From positions 28,870,304 through 28,934,303 of the forward strand of contig JAAONU010000004.1 of NCBI GenBank assembly GCA_012932295.1: 64,000 nucleotides of DNA, read 5' to 3'. The notes below the pieces were generated by a model. It did no database searches. It worked only from the letters and a program-made list of their open reading frames with translations, and was not told where the DNA came from. The first letter of the stretch is position 1; each line of letters starts with the position of its first letter. This document shows positions 26,055 through 38,241 of the stretch, piece after piece. Source of the stretch: Cyclina sinensis. Taxonomy: Eukaryota; Mollusca; Bivalvia; Venerida; Veneridae. The position numbers and the translations under genes were made by a program.

Positions 26055-29000
26055 TAAGCGTAGGATTTGTCAAAACATGCAAAATGGTTCTTCTCAACAA
26101 TAATGTTAAAAGTAATGGTATTGTGAGAATAATTGCTTGTAGTGGCCTCAGTTTGAAGCATCTGAGAACAGTTTACAATAGAGATGAGAGGAAGGGTATA
26201 GAAAATTCTGTTTTGTGAAAAACAAAAAGGGATCGTCAGAGTAACTCGAATTTTAAGAATAATTACAGATTCTGTGTGTCATTTCTAAGTCAACGTCTGC
26301 AAAACGGGTTAAAACGCAAATTATAAAAGAGAAAATGTTTGAACATTGTTTGAGAGGATATTTTTGAGTTGTTTCTTGTTGCCTTTGAGGCAACATATTG
26401 TTATTACTCATTGTTGTATAGCTGCAAGCGTTCGGGTTGGTTTAGACAATAACTTACAAAACTGATTTTGATCTGATTGTAAAGAATCTTGGTGACTGTA
26501 TTATGTTATTGATTTTGCTGTTATTTATTAATTGCAAATTAACAAAACACTTTTATTACAGTATGAAGAAATAGGTTTAACAAATAACAGCCTTATATTT
26601 TTCCCATTTAATTTCGATGATTCATCAAGATTTTTTGTTAACAGTAATGCACGGCAACATATTATTTTTAATTCATAAACTGACTGAGAATATAAATGTC
26701 TGCAATATGTCTATATGTTAAAAAATTGTTTCATTATTATTTGAATATTGTTTTGTTTTCAACTTAGTTAAAGGTTTAATTTTGATACATCTTTTCCACA
26801 TGTGTCAGTGTGTTAAAATTAGAAAATATGAAGCATAAGTATGATGTTTCAAAAGATGCTCTTCATATCTTCTAATAATTATTCAAATGGTTGTTATTCA
26901 TGATGTATTTTTATTATATCAATATTTGGATCAGCATAATGCTATACCAAAAATTCAACATAATCCAGAGAAAATAGCCATATTTTTTTTACTGTTTTGT
27001 TACTAGTTAAAATTGTGAAAAATTAAGTCCGCCAAAATATGATCTTTTAACGTATTTCAACTTCAAATGCCATAGAAACAAATGACAAAAATGTTGTTAG
27101 TTTGAATTTCAACAGTGGACCCCGTTAAACCATATGCTGACAATTCACTGGTTACATGTTGTTATGCAAAAAGGGAGCTTGTTTCTCAGTCGATGAAATT
27201 AAAGACGTTATTCTATAATTAATGTGTTCTTTTATATTTAAACGTTATACTGATTTTATACATCAATAATGTTTACTTTACATATGCTCTCCATAACATC
27301 AGACTTTGCCAAAGCCTTGTCACCTGTTTATACATTCGCCATGCCTTGTATGCCTTTTGATTTCTAGGTGAACAATTTTCCTGTTCCAATTTTCTTTACG
27401 AAATAATGTTAATGACGAAGTTCTAGGAGATTTTTAACGATGTATAGATGCCATGCTTCTTCAAGGTTCTGGAATACACTACAAATGAAAAACAAAACCC
27501 TTGTAATTTGCGCTATGACTTTGAAATATACAAAATATGTTGTAAGCTAATGTTCATTAAAGAAACACTGTTACAGCAAATTATTCTTTTTATAGTGAAT
27601 ATTAATTCATAAATTATGTATTATGGCAACGTTGAACCAAACTTTATTCAGAGAATGTAACACTCAATACAAAGTTTAACCCCAAAAGAAATCTTCTAAA
27701 ATAAATATGATATATTGAATAGATTCCCATAATTTTTCTGACTGACCAAAAAAGACTAAATTCAATATAAATGCTAATAAAGTTACGGCACGTTATTGTA
27801 TTAATCTGACACATTAATCCCTTGGCATATTTGTTTATCCTTTGTTACAGAATTTACAGATTTAGTTGATTATTTTCTGATGTCTTGTCTTAGGAAGATT
27901 ATTCCAGTGTTAAAATTAAAACTCAGCGTGAAGAAAGACGGTTTCTTTCAGGCCCCTATATGAGGTAACCCCATGTATCTACCCCGTCATAAGGTAGAAA
28001 TGAGGGTCGGGGATTCATCTCTCACTGACCTTACAAATATTTGTTTCTATACAAAGTATTGATATAACATTATGAGTAGGAATACAATACATGGGAAAAG
28101 TACTTTATCACAACAGAAGTTTATATTAAAAAGAGGACTCTTTTTTTGCTTTAAGAAAAGAAGGAAAAATTCTGATAAAAATAATTTGAGCATTGCTTAA
28201 CTGGGTATGAAGTATAAAATGTTTGTCCGATCAGCCAGACGGTGGGTTTTATGGATTTTTTTTCAGAATTTAAATGTCAGGTTTTTAAAACTCTTCGTAA
28301 ATTTTGCTGAAATTCAAAATGATCGTTATATGTTGTATACTTAGAATATATTATCATGCAAGTTAATTTTTGTTTTAGATAATTTTAAAAATACACTGAT
28401 TGCAAATACGAGGAACCATTTTCTCTAAATTTTGACTTGTATATAAACTCTATTTTGTCAGAAATGTATAATTGCCAGTTTACCAATTTTGCACGTTGTA
28501 AAAATTGTAAGACATATTCACACTCGCAAAAAAGGGGAATTACTGTTTCTGAAAATCTTTTACAATACGAGCAAAAATCACTGTTGATCAGATTAATCTT
28601 TTGGAAGGAGGACCTTGTTACTAGAATTTTTTTATTTAGTTTATACTGATTTTTTTTAAATTCTATTTCATTTATATTGTTTGGCGTGTTCCAGATTATT
28701 TAAATTTTTTATTATATTTTTGATAAATAGAGACAATTGATTCATTCTAAATAAGTACATAGTTAAGGAAAAAAGGTTCAGTGTTTGAGAATGATATAAA
28801 GACGGTATTGTGCGGGAAAATTTCAACGTTACGTTTAATAGTGGATTAGCCACAGGGAAAATAACAACAAAAAAAAGAAGTCTAAAGAAATTCATTGTGA
28901 CTAAAAATGTAATTAAAACTTTCTCTAAAAGTTTACTGTAAGTCTTCATGTATAAATTGTCTTATTTGATATCTTTAAGGTACAATTTGTTTCATCGTTG

Positions 29001-29061
29001 TTAACTTAAAAATTTTATGCATGTAATTAATCAGATATTCTAGAACTGAATCAGCGTTTTT
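26055..29061. other. AT-rich DNA without recognisable genes
   Basis: No domain or array recognised. A short GC-richer segment at 27950-28025 (GTAACCCCATGTATCTACCC) could be a repeat fragment. Frames at 28437-28649 and 28668-28949 are short and unrecognised. Confidence 0.6.
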
Positions 29062-31046
29062 TAGCTCACCTGTCACGCAGTGACAGAGTGAGCTATTAGG
29101 ATACCCTTGTGTCCGGCGTCCGTCGTCCGTCCGTCGTCCGTCGTCCGTCGTCAACATTTTCTTTAAATGACATCTCCTCCTAAACCCCTGGCCCAATTTT
29201 AAAATAACTTCATACTAATGGTCCTTAGATGTCCCTTTACCAAGTTTGCTCAAATGGTTCCGGTCCAATGCACAATATGGCTGTGAGGCCCTAAAAGGTG
29301 TTTTTAAAATGGAAATTTCAAAAATCTTCTTGTCTGAAATAACAAGGCCCAGAGCTTTCATATTTGGTATGAAGCATCATCTAGGGGACCTCTGTCAAGT
29401 TTGCTCAAATCATGACTTCCGGGGTCAAACTGGTTCAGCCCCGGGGGTAAATAGATTTTACTTAGAATTTATATAGGAAAAACTTCAAAAATCTTCTTCT
29501 CCAGAACCACAAAGCCTGGCGCTTAGATATTTTGCATGTAGCATTAACTAGTAGACTTCTACCAAGTTTGCTCAAATCATGATCCCCGGGGTCAAGTTGA
29601 TCCCGCCCGGGGGTCAGTTAATTTTATATAGAGTTTATATAGGAAAAACTTCAAAAATCTTCTTCTCCAGAACCACAAAGGCTAGAGCTTAGATATTTTG
29701 CATGTAGCATAACCAAGTAGACCTTAACCAAGTTTGCTCAAATCATGATCCCCGGGGTCAGATTGACCCCGCCCCGGGGGTCAATTGATTTTATATAGAG
29801 TTTATATAGGAAAAACTTCAAAAATCTTCTTCTCCAGAACCACAAAGCCTGGAGCTTAGATATTTTGCATGTAGCATTACCTAGTAGACTTCTACCAAGT
29901 TTGCTCAAATCATGATCCCCGGGGTCAAGTTGACCCCGCCCGGGGGTCAATTGATTTTATATAGAGTTTATATAGGAAAAACTTCAAAAATCTTCTTCTC
30001 CAGAACCACAAAGCCTGGAGCTTAGATATTTTGCATGTAGCATTACCTAGTAGACCTTTACCAAGTTTGCTTAAATCATGATCCCCGGGGTCAAATTGAC
30101 CCCGCCCCATAGTCAATTCATTTTATATATAGTTTATATAGGAAAAACTTCAAAAATCTTCTTCTCCAGAACTGCAGGCCTGGAGCTTAGATATTTTGCA
30201 TGTAGCATTAACTAGTAGACTTCTACCAAGTTTGCTCAAATCATGATCCCCGGGGTCAAATTGACCCCGCCTGGGGGTCAGTTGATTTTATATAGAGTTT
30301 ATATAGGAAAAACTTCAAAAAATCTTCTACTCCAGAACCAGAAAGCCTAGAGCTTAGAAATTTTGCATGTAGCATGACCTAGTAGACCTTAACCAAGTTT
30401 GCTCAAATCATGATCCCCGGGGTCAAATTGACCCCGCCCCATAGTCAATTCATTTTATATATAGTTTATATAGCCATCTGATCTTAGTCTGCAAAGTTTG
30501 CTTCGGTCTTCCCAACTGCTGAGTTCAGTACGTACAGTCCATGGTCTGTGGATCACCTATCTTGTGTGTCATAACGTGCTCTCAAATTCTGTACTGGTAC
30601 AGAATTTACCAACACAGGTTAACTGCATACCATTATGTAACTTAAATACTGTCTCAAAATAGCATATACCCTAACACAAAAGTCACTTCTAGACTGTACA
30701 TTTCTGAAGGAAACTACCTTCAGCCAAAATGAAAACATTACACCTGTTTCAGATATCCATATTTCAATTTGTACTTCATACAATAGTTTCATGTTAACTT
30801 ACAAAGAAAAAAAAATGTATCGAAAGTCTAATGACTTTGAAATGTTAACATTTTCCATGTATTTATCATCTAGACGAAATGAGGTAAACTGGAAATTATT
30901 AAAACAGTTCATGTAAAGTTAAAACTTCACCAATCAGCAAGTGTGGACACATGCCCTTCTTTCACCAATTCTCTCCTCATTATGTCTACAATATCGTTTC
31001 ATGGTCTATCAGGTGAGCGATTCAGGGCCATCATGGCCCTCTTGTT
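29062..31046 (+). mobile_element. Non-autonomous element with 166-bp tandem core
   Basis: The left end is TTTAGCTCACCTGTCACG (with an imperfect hairpin CACGCAGTGACAGAGTGAGC), followed by a TCCGTCGTCCGTCG microsatellite (29115-29155). The right end is CAGGTGAGCGATTCAGGGCC then ATCATGGCCCTCTTG (31011-31046). AGCTCACCTG at the left is the inverse of CAGGTGAGC at the right, so the ends are inverted. The core holds about seven units keyed by GATCCCCGGGGTCA at 29581, 29748, 29914, 30080, 30245 and 30412, plus a diverged unit at 29415; spacing is 165-167 bp. No coding capacity; short frames are created by the repeat unit. Confidence 0.85.
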
Positions 31047-34000
31047 TATTTCCTGATTGTCTATTACTTTCGAAGCATCTGTGTTGTTACATTCTTTGCC
31101 AATTAAATGACTTGCAAATGCCTTTTCCTAAAACAGTGTAGAAACACCTAAAGTACTGTTTTAAATAACTTGTGGTCATAACAATGAAAGTAATTTCATG
31201 CGTCACTTTTGACATATAATCAATTCTTTCTGTTTCCAATACAAATTCGGAAACGGTTAAAACAATCAAGCAGCTCATCCTTAAATAAATATATAAAATG
31301 TTAAGTAAATCTTTTTTAAAATTCATTTTGTGATTGTACAAGCGCTGACTTGCATACATTTTGAAAATTTGCATATCAATCATACAACTTATGTTTTTTG
31401 CCTTAGAACATTTATATTTATCTAAACTCTGTTTATAAAACCAAGTTCGGCTTTGTTGGGGGGGGGGGGGGGGGTTCATCTTTGTATATTTGGAATTTGT
31501 ATTTTTTTTTAACGATGCATCAGGTGAAAAGGTACAATATACTTCTACAGATAGTTTCGTGATCATTTAGTGTGAGTTATATTTTAAATGCTGTCACCGA
31601 CTCAGCTTATTTCAACAACAACACATAAAAAAATTTGAAAACAATACCATACATTACTGCCTAAATTTTGCATAACTGTTATCTGAAAAATGGCTTATAA
31701 TTGCTTCAAAGCATTTCGTTAAAAGAAAAAAGACCTATTTTTTGACAAACTGTCTGGCCCATCACTTGTTTTAAAGTAAATTAACCCAATTTACAATGGC
31801 CAAACACCAAATGCCAAATGATAATACTAGTAAACAATATATCAAGTATAAAATTGTATAGCAATCTTACAGCATTGATTAGATTAGTTATTGCTTTATT
31901 TTTCAAGTGGATGCATGACAGAACTTCTACAGTTTGCAAAAAAATGGTAAAACTTTATTGTCAGAGCTTCATTTTAAAGAATTCAAAAGAAATCCTTTGT
32001 CTTATAGCAGTAATGGTTTATATCAAGTGTTTTGATTTGGGTAGCAATAAGTATGTAATTATGAAGTTAAACTGATTTATTAACATCTACTGCAGACCGC
32101 AGTGCCTAACATTTTGCTTATTGGTTTAAACTCTGATAAGTTAGAGGAAAACATGCGTTGATGAAACTGTATGTTTTTCAAAATAAGCATGAAAAAGACT
32201 TATAAGAGTGAATATGTTACTCTAAGACAAGAAGATGTTTTGGCTTTATAAAGTATAATTTACAGACTGGATCTAGACCATGGAGGTGTGGGCAATGTAA
32301 TCAAATTGTAAAACCCATGTCACAATAATTAACAGTCTCGATTAATGAAAGGATAACGGCTCAGTCCTTCCCATTTTCCCATTACAAGCTGTTCAAGTAT
32401 TGACATTCTACGGCTTCAAAAGGTATTGTTTAGAGCATCAAATAACCATAATTAAGTTATTGTAAATATCTTAACATGCTAAGACCTAATGCTTAAGTTA
32501 CAAAGATATCCCCGTATGCTATTATGATATCATATTTTATCAGCTAGCAGTTTAAGTATCAGACATGTTTAAATGTACCTAAGTTTCAAATTAAGTCTTA
32601 CATAAACATTGTTTTTTTTTCAAAACATTTAATAGAATAAATCAAAAAGTGATTAAAAAAACATGAATCTTTTACAGTTTCTGATACATTCACTGGGACT
32701 TTTACTCATGCAGAACAAACCCTTTATAATTATATTAATTTTAAGTTTCTTAAATTATTGTGACCTGAAGTGCGAATCATTGGGACCGATATCTGTTGTT
32801 AAAAAAACAGGCTTAAAGAGAAGTTAGGTCGAAAAATTCCTTTTCAAGTCATCTTTAGTAAACATTTAGAGGCTATTATTTAATAATTAATAATTAATAA
32901 GTATGTTAATGTTTCATACACAGTGCAAAATACTTACCATATTCTCGTGGGCGGGAGTGTGTGTTTACAAAGAACAGTCTCAAACTCATTGTTTTCCTAG
33001 GAGTTCGTGGTTTCTTGTTTTGTACATTTTAGCTGCATAAAACAATTAATATTTGTTGTTTCATACCCCGGTGCTATAAATAATATTCAACAAATTTGAC
33101 ATTGAAAAATTTTCCATTTTTGCACAGACATTTCTTTAAAGAGAATCAATTCAGGGAACTGAATGATACAGCACTAGTTTAGTGATATTAAATTATGTTA
33201 TGTTAATCAGTATTACTCAGAAATCAGTTTATGATAATACGACGTCGCCAAAATCAGTCGGGAATCATCAGGTGTAGAGCGAGTCATTACCTGGTTTAAT
33301 CAAGGAAATCAACGATACGGGAACAAAAAAACACGGGACCAATGCAGAACTTATCTCATGAAAACATCTATTAACATGTTGGCAAATAAGAAAATGAAGG
33401 TCTAAGATTAGAATGTCACTCAATTGCTTAGGTATTTTAACTTCGGGTCAAGAATTTATTTTCTATGATCGCAGAAGGCAGTCAAATCAGCTAATCATGT
33501 CTACGAACTAGAACTACAATGGGTATTTGCAGAATTATTGTCCTTTTTCAGTTATGAAAAGAAGTTGTGAAACAGAAATCGTTAAAAAATTGTTAATAGA
33601 GAACACTGAGTTATAATGTTTTTGGTATTGCAGGTATTGCCCTTTTTTGGTATCGAATGATTATGGATTAATGTAGAATAATATTAAACAAGATATATTT
33701 CGTTTATATTACTAATTAATGAAGATGGCATATTGGTTAAAATACTAGTTATGTTTTCTAATTATGTTTCTTAAACTTTAATGAAATCATTTTTTAGTAA
33801 ACATAACTCTAAATGTGCACCTTCTTTTCAAACAAAATCCACTTCGATTGGTGTGTGGCGGTGGTCAAAGGTTGAATGCCCATGAGAAAATGGCAATGGT
33901 ACGGTATACAATATAAATTCTGACCTCAATACACTGCACGCTATGGCACTGATTAGAAACATTAATCCCCTTTTATCAGACGTACATAGTTAGACATTAA

Positions 34001-34556
34001 AAGGATTTAATAATTATTTTCTGACGTCTTGTCTCAGGAAATATCCTTTTGACGTTCAAGCGCACCCAAACTTCATTATAATTCTTTTCAAATGTACTTT
34101 GGTATCTAATACCCTGAAACAATTTGAAATACTGGAGAAATAAACTTTGTTCAAAATGACCAATATTCAGATCTCTGAATTCATTCAAGGTACAACAGAA
34201 CACATGCGTTCGATTATCAACTACCAGGTATTGATAGAATGCTACATCATTTTTCCAATGTTTAATGATTTGATATTTGACCCTCTCATCACAGTGATAA
34301 TTACAACTTTAACACTGTAGCACGTTTTAATTAGGATAGATGTAAATCGGGCATTTTAATACTACATCGAGATATTTAATGCCTATTGACGTTGCATGTA
34401 AAACTCATTAATCTGGAGAAATTAAAGTGTTGATGACAGTTTGGATGTTTCAGATTTTATGATTAATTACAGTACTAAATTAATGTTACGACAGAACATG
34501 TTTTCGCTACGAAAGAAAAAAAAATACTGTCAAGAAGGTGTTGGCAATGTAGTTAA
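31047..34556. other. AT-rich DNA without recognisable genes
   Basis: Apart from a G-homopolymer at 31458-31474 nothing stands out. Frames at 31087-31566 (minus) and 31818-32075 are unrecognised and low in complexity. Confidence 0.6.
31458..31474. repeat. G17 homopolymer
   Basis: Seventeen consecutive G. Candidate for quadruplex formation, strand slippage or assembly error. Confidence 0.97.
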
Positions 34557-35460
34557 ATTAAAAACAAGAGCTATCACTAAAGGTGATGAATACCCACAGA
34601 TACCACTTGACACAGCAGTTTCAGCATCTATAGTTTGTTTGCAGTAATATAAAACAACTGGCACAAAGTTTCAAAACTCAAACATATGTGGAAAGTTAAA
34701 TCAGCAGTATAAGTCAACCATATGGAGAAACACATAAAATCAGCAACATCAGCACAAACATTACATGGTGAGGACATGCAAATTTGAGCTAAGTACTAAC
34801 GAAGTTTGATTATGCTCCAATGAATAAGTGCTGAGAAAGGCACAGACAAACTAACACTGGACAAACTTTTTATCTTTTTTATGTAAAATCTCAAAGGGCC
34901 ATAACTGATAAAAAGGCACAGACAAACTTAAACTGGACAAACTTTTTATTTTTATATGTAACAAAAAATATCAAATGGCCATAACTCAGTTCAAAATCAC
35001 TGCTGCAGTGGAATATGGCAAAGAAATGCACAAACACGCTTGATATTTATGAATCTTGCAAAGCAATATAAAAATCTGACCAATAGTTGCTGAGAAATAG
35101 TATGGACAAATTTAAGTATAAAAATATCAAAAGCCAAACATAAAACAGTGAAAAATGAACATGGCTTTGGAATGCAGAAACAACATACACAACTATTCTT
35201 GGTACTTACGATTTTTGCAAAGCATTATTGAAAATCTGAATAATATTTATGAGAAACAGATCGGACGAATTGATGTGTAAACAAATATAACATGCACAAC
35301 AAGACTTTGTACTTATGATTCTTGCAAAGTATTATTAAACTCTGAGGAATAGTTGCTTAGAAATAGTCAGGAAAAATTTGTCTTCGGCCGGTCGGCCGGA
35401 TGGACAGATGGACATCGAATCCAATATAGCCTCCAGATATTCTACCTGACGGTAAAAAAA
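34557..35460 (+). repeat. Dispersed non-autonomous repeat with diverged internal units
   Basis: Begins AAAACAAGAGCTATCACTAA and ends with a microsatellite-like GGCCGGTCGGCCGGATGGAC and TCTACCTGACGGT (35383-35450). Inside, segments such as CACAGACAAACT-TAACACTGGAC and GGGCCATAACT recur with variation (about 34845, 34915, 34975). This is the arrangement of a molluscan dispersed repeat: conserved head, degenerate tandem middle, GACG-type tail. Confidence 0.6.
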
Positions 35461-35630
35461 CCTTTGTAACATTAACTACCGTCTTGATAAATGAGAGATT
35501 AATAGCTATTTTCTTCCTACATGTTTTTCAACCAAATTGTCTTCCTTGAAATTACCGAGATATCCAAGTTGATATCAAATTTTGTTTACATCGTTTGCCG
35601 CGCCAAGTTCTTTATTGCAGACATTGTCTT

Positions 35631-36600
35631 TTTTATGCCCCCAAAGGTAGGCTTATAGTAATCGCACTGTCCGTCCGTCCATCCGTCCGTCTGTCCGGTA
35701 AAATCTTGTCCTCGCTTCATCTCCAAAACCGCTTGAGGGATTTCTATGAAACTTAACAGCAGTATTTGTCACCAAGCCTAGTCGTGCATATCGTCAGAAG
35801 ATTCCCCTTGATTTATTTTCGGCGGAGTCATGGATACTTAGTCATTTTTTTTACTCTAACTTCTATATTAAAGTCTTGTCCACACTTCATCTCCAAAACT
35901 GCTAGGAGGATTTCATTGAAACTTCACAGGAATAATTGTCACCAAGCTTAGTTGTGCATATCGTCAGGAGTTTCTGCTCGGATTATTTTTGGCAGAGTAA
36001 TGGACACTTAGTCATTGATTACTTTAACTTCTACATTAAAACCTTCTCCACACTTCTTCTCCAAAACCGCTTGGAGGATTTCATTGAAACTTCACAGGAA
36101 TGTTTGTCACCAAGCCTTGTTGTGCATATTGTCAGGAGTTTTTGCTCAAATTATTTCTGGCAGATTTATGGGCACTTAGTCATTTTTTACTCTAACTTTT
36201 ATATTAAAATCTTGTCCACGCTTCATCTCCAAAACCACTGGAGGGTTTCATTGAAACTACACAGGAATGTTTGTCACCAAACCTTGCTGTGCATATCGTC
36301 AGGAGTTTCTGGTCGCATTATTTTTGGCAGATTTATGGGCACTTAGTCATTTTTTACTCTAACTTTTATTTTAAAATCTTGTCCACGCTTCATCTCCAAA
36401 ATCACTGGAGGGTTTTATTGAAACTACACAGGAATGTTTGTCACCAAACCTAGCTGTGCATATCGTCAGGAGTCTCTGGTCGCATTAATTTTGGCAGTGT
36501 TATGGTCCCTTAGTCATTTTTTACTATAACTTCTATATTAAAATCTTGTCAAAGCTACATCTCCAAAACCGCTTGGGTATTTTATTATATATAAAGCATC
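35631..36600 (+). mobile_element. Non-autonomous element with 168-bp tandem core, six units
   Basis: Head TTTTATGCCCCCAAAGGTAG, then a TCCGTCCGTCCATCCGTCCG microsatellite (35667-35698), then six units. CTCCAAAACC or a variant starts at 35721, 35891, 36059, 36227, 36394 and 36561, so spacing is 167-170 bp. Each unit carries TTGTCACCAAGCCT and GTGCATATCGTCAGGAG. The reading frames in it are by-products of the unit. Same architecture as the elements at 1-1006 and 29062-31046 but a different unit sequence. Confidence 0.88.
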
Positions 36601-37014
36601 AGGAGGGGTTTGGAATAAAACAATATTTTTCGTATCCACGGCCAAACTCACAGCTTTGTATTTCATTGAAAAATTATGTCTTCACCCTTCATATAAGAAT
36701 CTGAAGCAGAAAAACATTACTTTACCATTTACCTTCAGTTCATGCTCTATTTTTGTCTGATCTCTTTTCCACAGGCATATTCATTTATATATTTACACCA
36801 GTTTCATTTCAAAACTACATTTCGGGAGCATATGTCAATTTCCAGTGACAGCTGTTGTTTAAAAATAGCGTTAATCTTGCATATGAATACCTATTAAAAC
36901 AACAACAAAAATGTTTTGTTTCCTTTAATTAAAGCTGTTTCATTACGTCTTTTTATATAAAATCCTGAATTTGTCTTGCGTCTAAATATTTGATTCAGGA
37001 GTTTGATAGACGTC

Positions 37015-37460
37015 TAACAAGATTATTCAAATGCTTACTTAAGGGTCAAAACTGGCTGCGCCCAGGGGGTCATTTTTTTATAAAGACTTCCATACAGATT
37101 TCCTTGTCAGAAACCAAAAGGCGTAAAGTTCAGATATATGTGTGGAATTGTATTGCGGTCCTCCACAAATATGTTGTAAAAATAGACCCTGATTTTTTTT
37201 AAAGGTCTTCAAACCATGAGGCGTAGAACTTTGATATTTGATTATTGTATTATTGTCTAGTAGTTTTGCAAAACAAATTGTTCAAATCGTGGTCCCTGGG
37301 TCAGGAGTGACCCTTCCCTGGGGTGATTAACCTATCTTATTTAGGATTATTTAAAGTATCTTAAAATCATAAAGTCCATAGCCTTTTGTTTGTAGTATTG
37401 TGTAGGATATATGTACTTAAGATGTTCAAACCATGACTTTGAGGTTAAAATGACTACGCA
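37015..37460 (+). repeat. Decayed relative of the 166-bp unit family
   Basis: GGGTCAAAACTGGCTGCGCC then CAGGGGGTCATTTTT (37043-37077), and CGTGGTCCCTGGGTCAGGAG with a similar continuation (37288-37325), match the GGGTCAAATTGACCCCGCC part of the 29-30 kb units. About two and a half diverged copies. Confidence 0.65.
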
Positions 37461-37797
37461 CACGAGTTCAGCACTATTTTGTGTGTTATATTTGTGGACA
37501 TTGCTAGTTTTCTCAATAAATAACATAATTCTCGACTACAATGACCCCAAATTTTTTAATCGAGTACATCCTTTTCGTTTCCGGTTGTCTGCAAATCCTC
37601 CCGCCAAACGGGTATTATTTTCCGTTGGTTTCCGTTAATTACGCGCACCTCTTAAATAACGTCCATGGTACTTTTAGCCTTAACACCGTTTTAATTCGTA
37701 TCTAGCGGCGCTCGCATTATGTATACGTCACTATATGATGTAACCTTACCACAAGCGTGTTGTCAAAGCAATATCTACGCTTGATTTATACATAATG

Positions 37798-37851
37798 ATG
37801 GTTCACTAACACCCGACAAGAATTTCTTTATGTCGGCTATTAGTGAACCAT
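37798..37851. repeat. Imperfect 21-bp inverted repeat at left end of pogo element
   Basis: The arm at 37798-37818 (ATGGTTCACTAACACCCGAC plus A) pairs with 37831-37851, matching at 19 of 21 positions, around a 12-nt loop. Its core CACTAAyACCCGACA also occurs at the other side of the transposase gene (40557, 40607 as a variant, 40771). It is a plausible transposase-binding end. Confidence 0.8.
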
Positions 37852-38241
37852 GAAGAGCCTACACATCAAACTAACTTGAGGAATTATTTGTAACTTCATC
37901 ACTCTGTGTTATGCACAGAATAGCCCACCAGTTAAAATAACTTCAATATATTTATCACTTTTCTGTTTTACTGTTCGTCTCCTACAGACTTTGTTTCTTA
38001 TTATTTCATTTTAAGAACACAGCGTCACATAATAAGAATTTATTATTGAAATAGTTTTTACTGAACATTCATAGAGCATTCGAAAATTTTAAAGGGATTC
38101 GATTTTCAATGAGAGTTGTTAAACTAAGTTTCTTTAAATGAAATCACATCCACCGTTACCGTTATTAATATCGTTTGATAAACAATATTGAGACATTCAT
38201 AAACATTACTTTAAGTATTTTTTCAACAATTGCAGGTAGTA

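Noticed and set aside
29738..30116. Minus-strand frames with a repeated peptide
   Set aside because: Produced by the 166-bp tandem units.
35766..36453. Plus-strand frames with repeated HIVRSF-like peptides
   Set aside because: Produced by the 168-bp tandem units.
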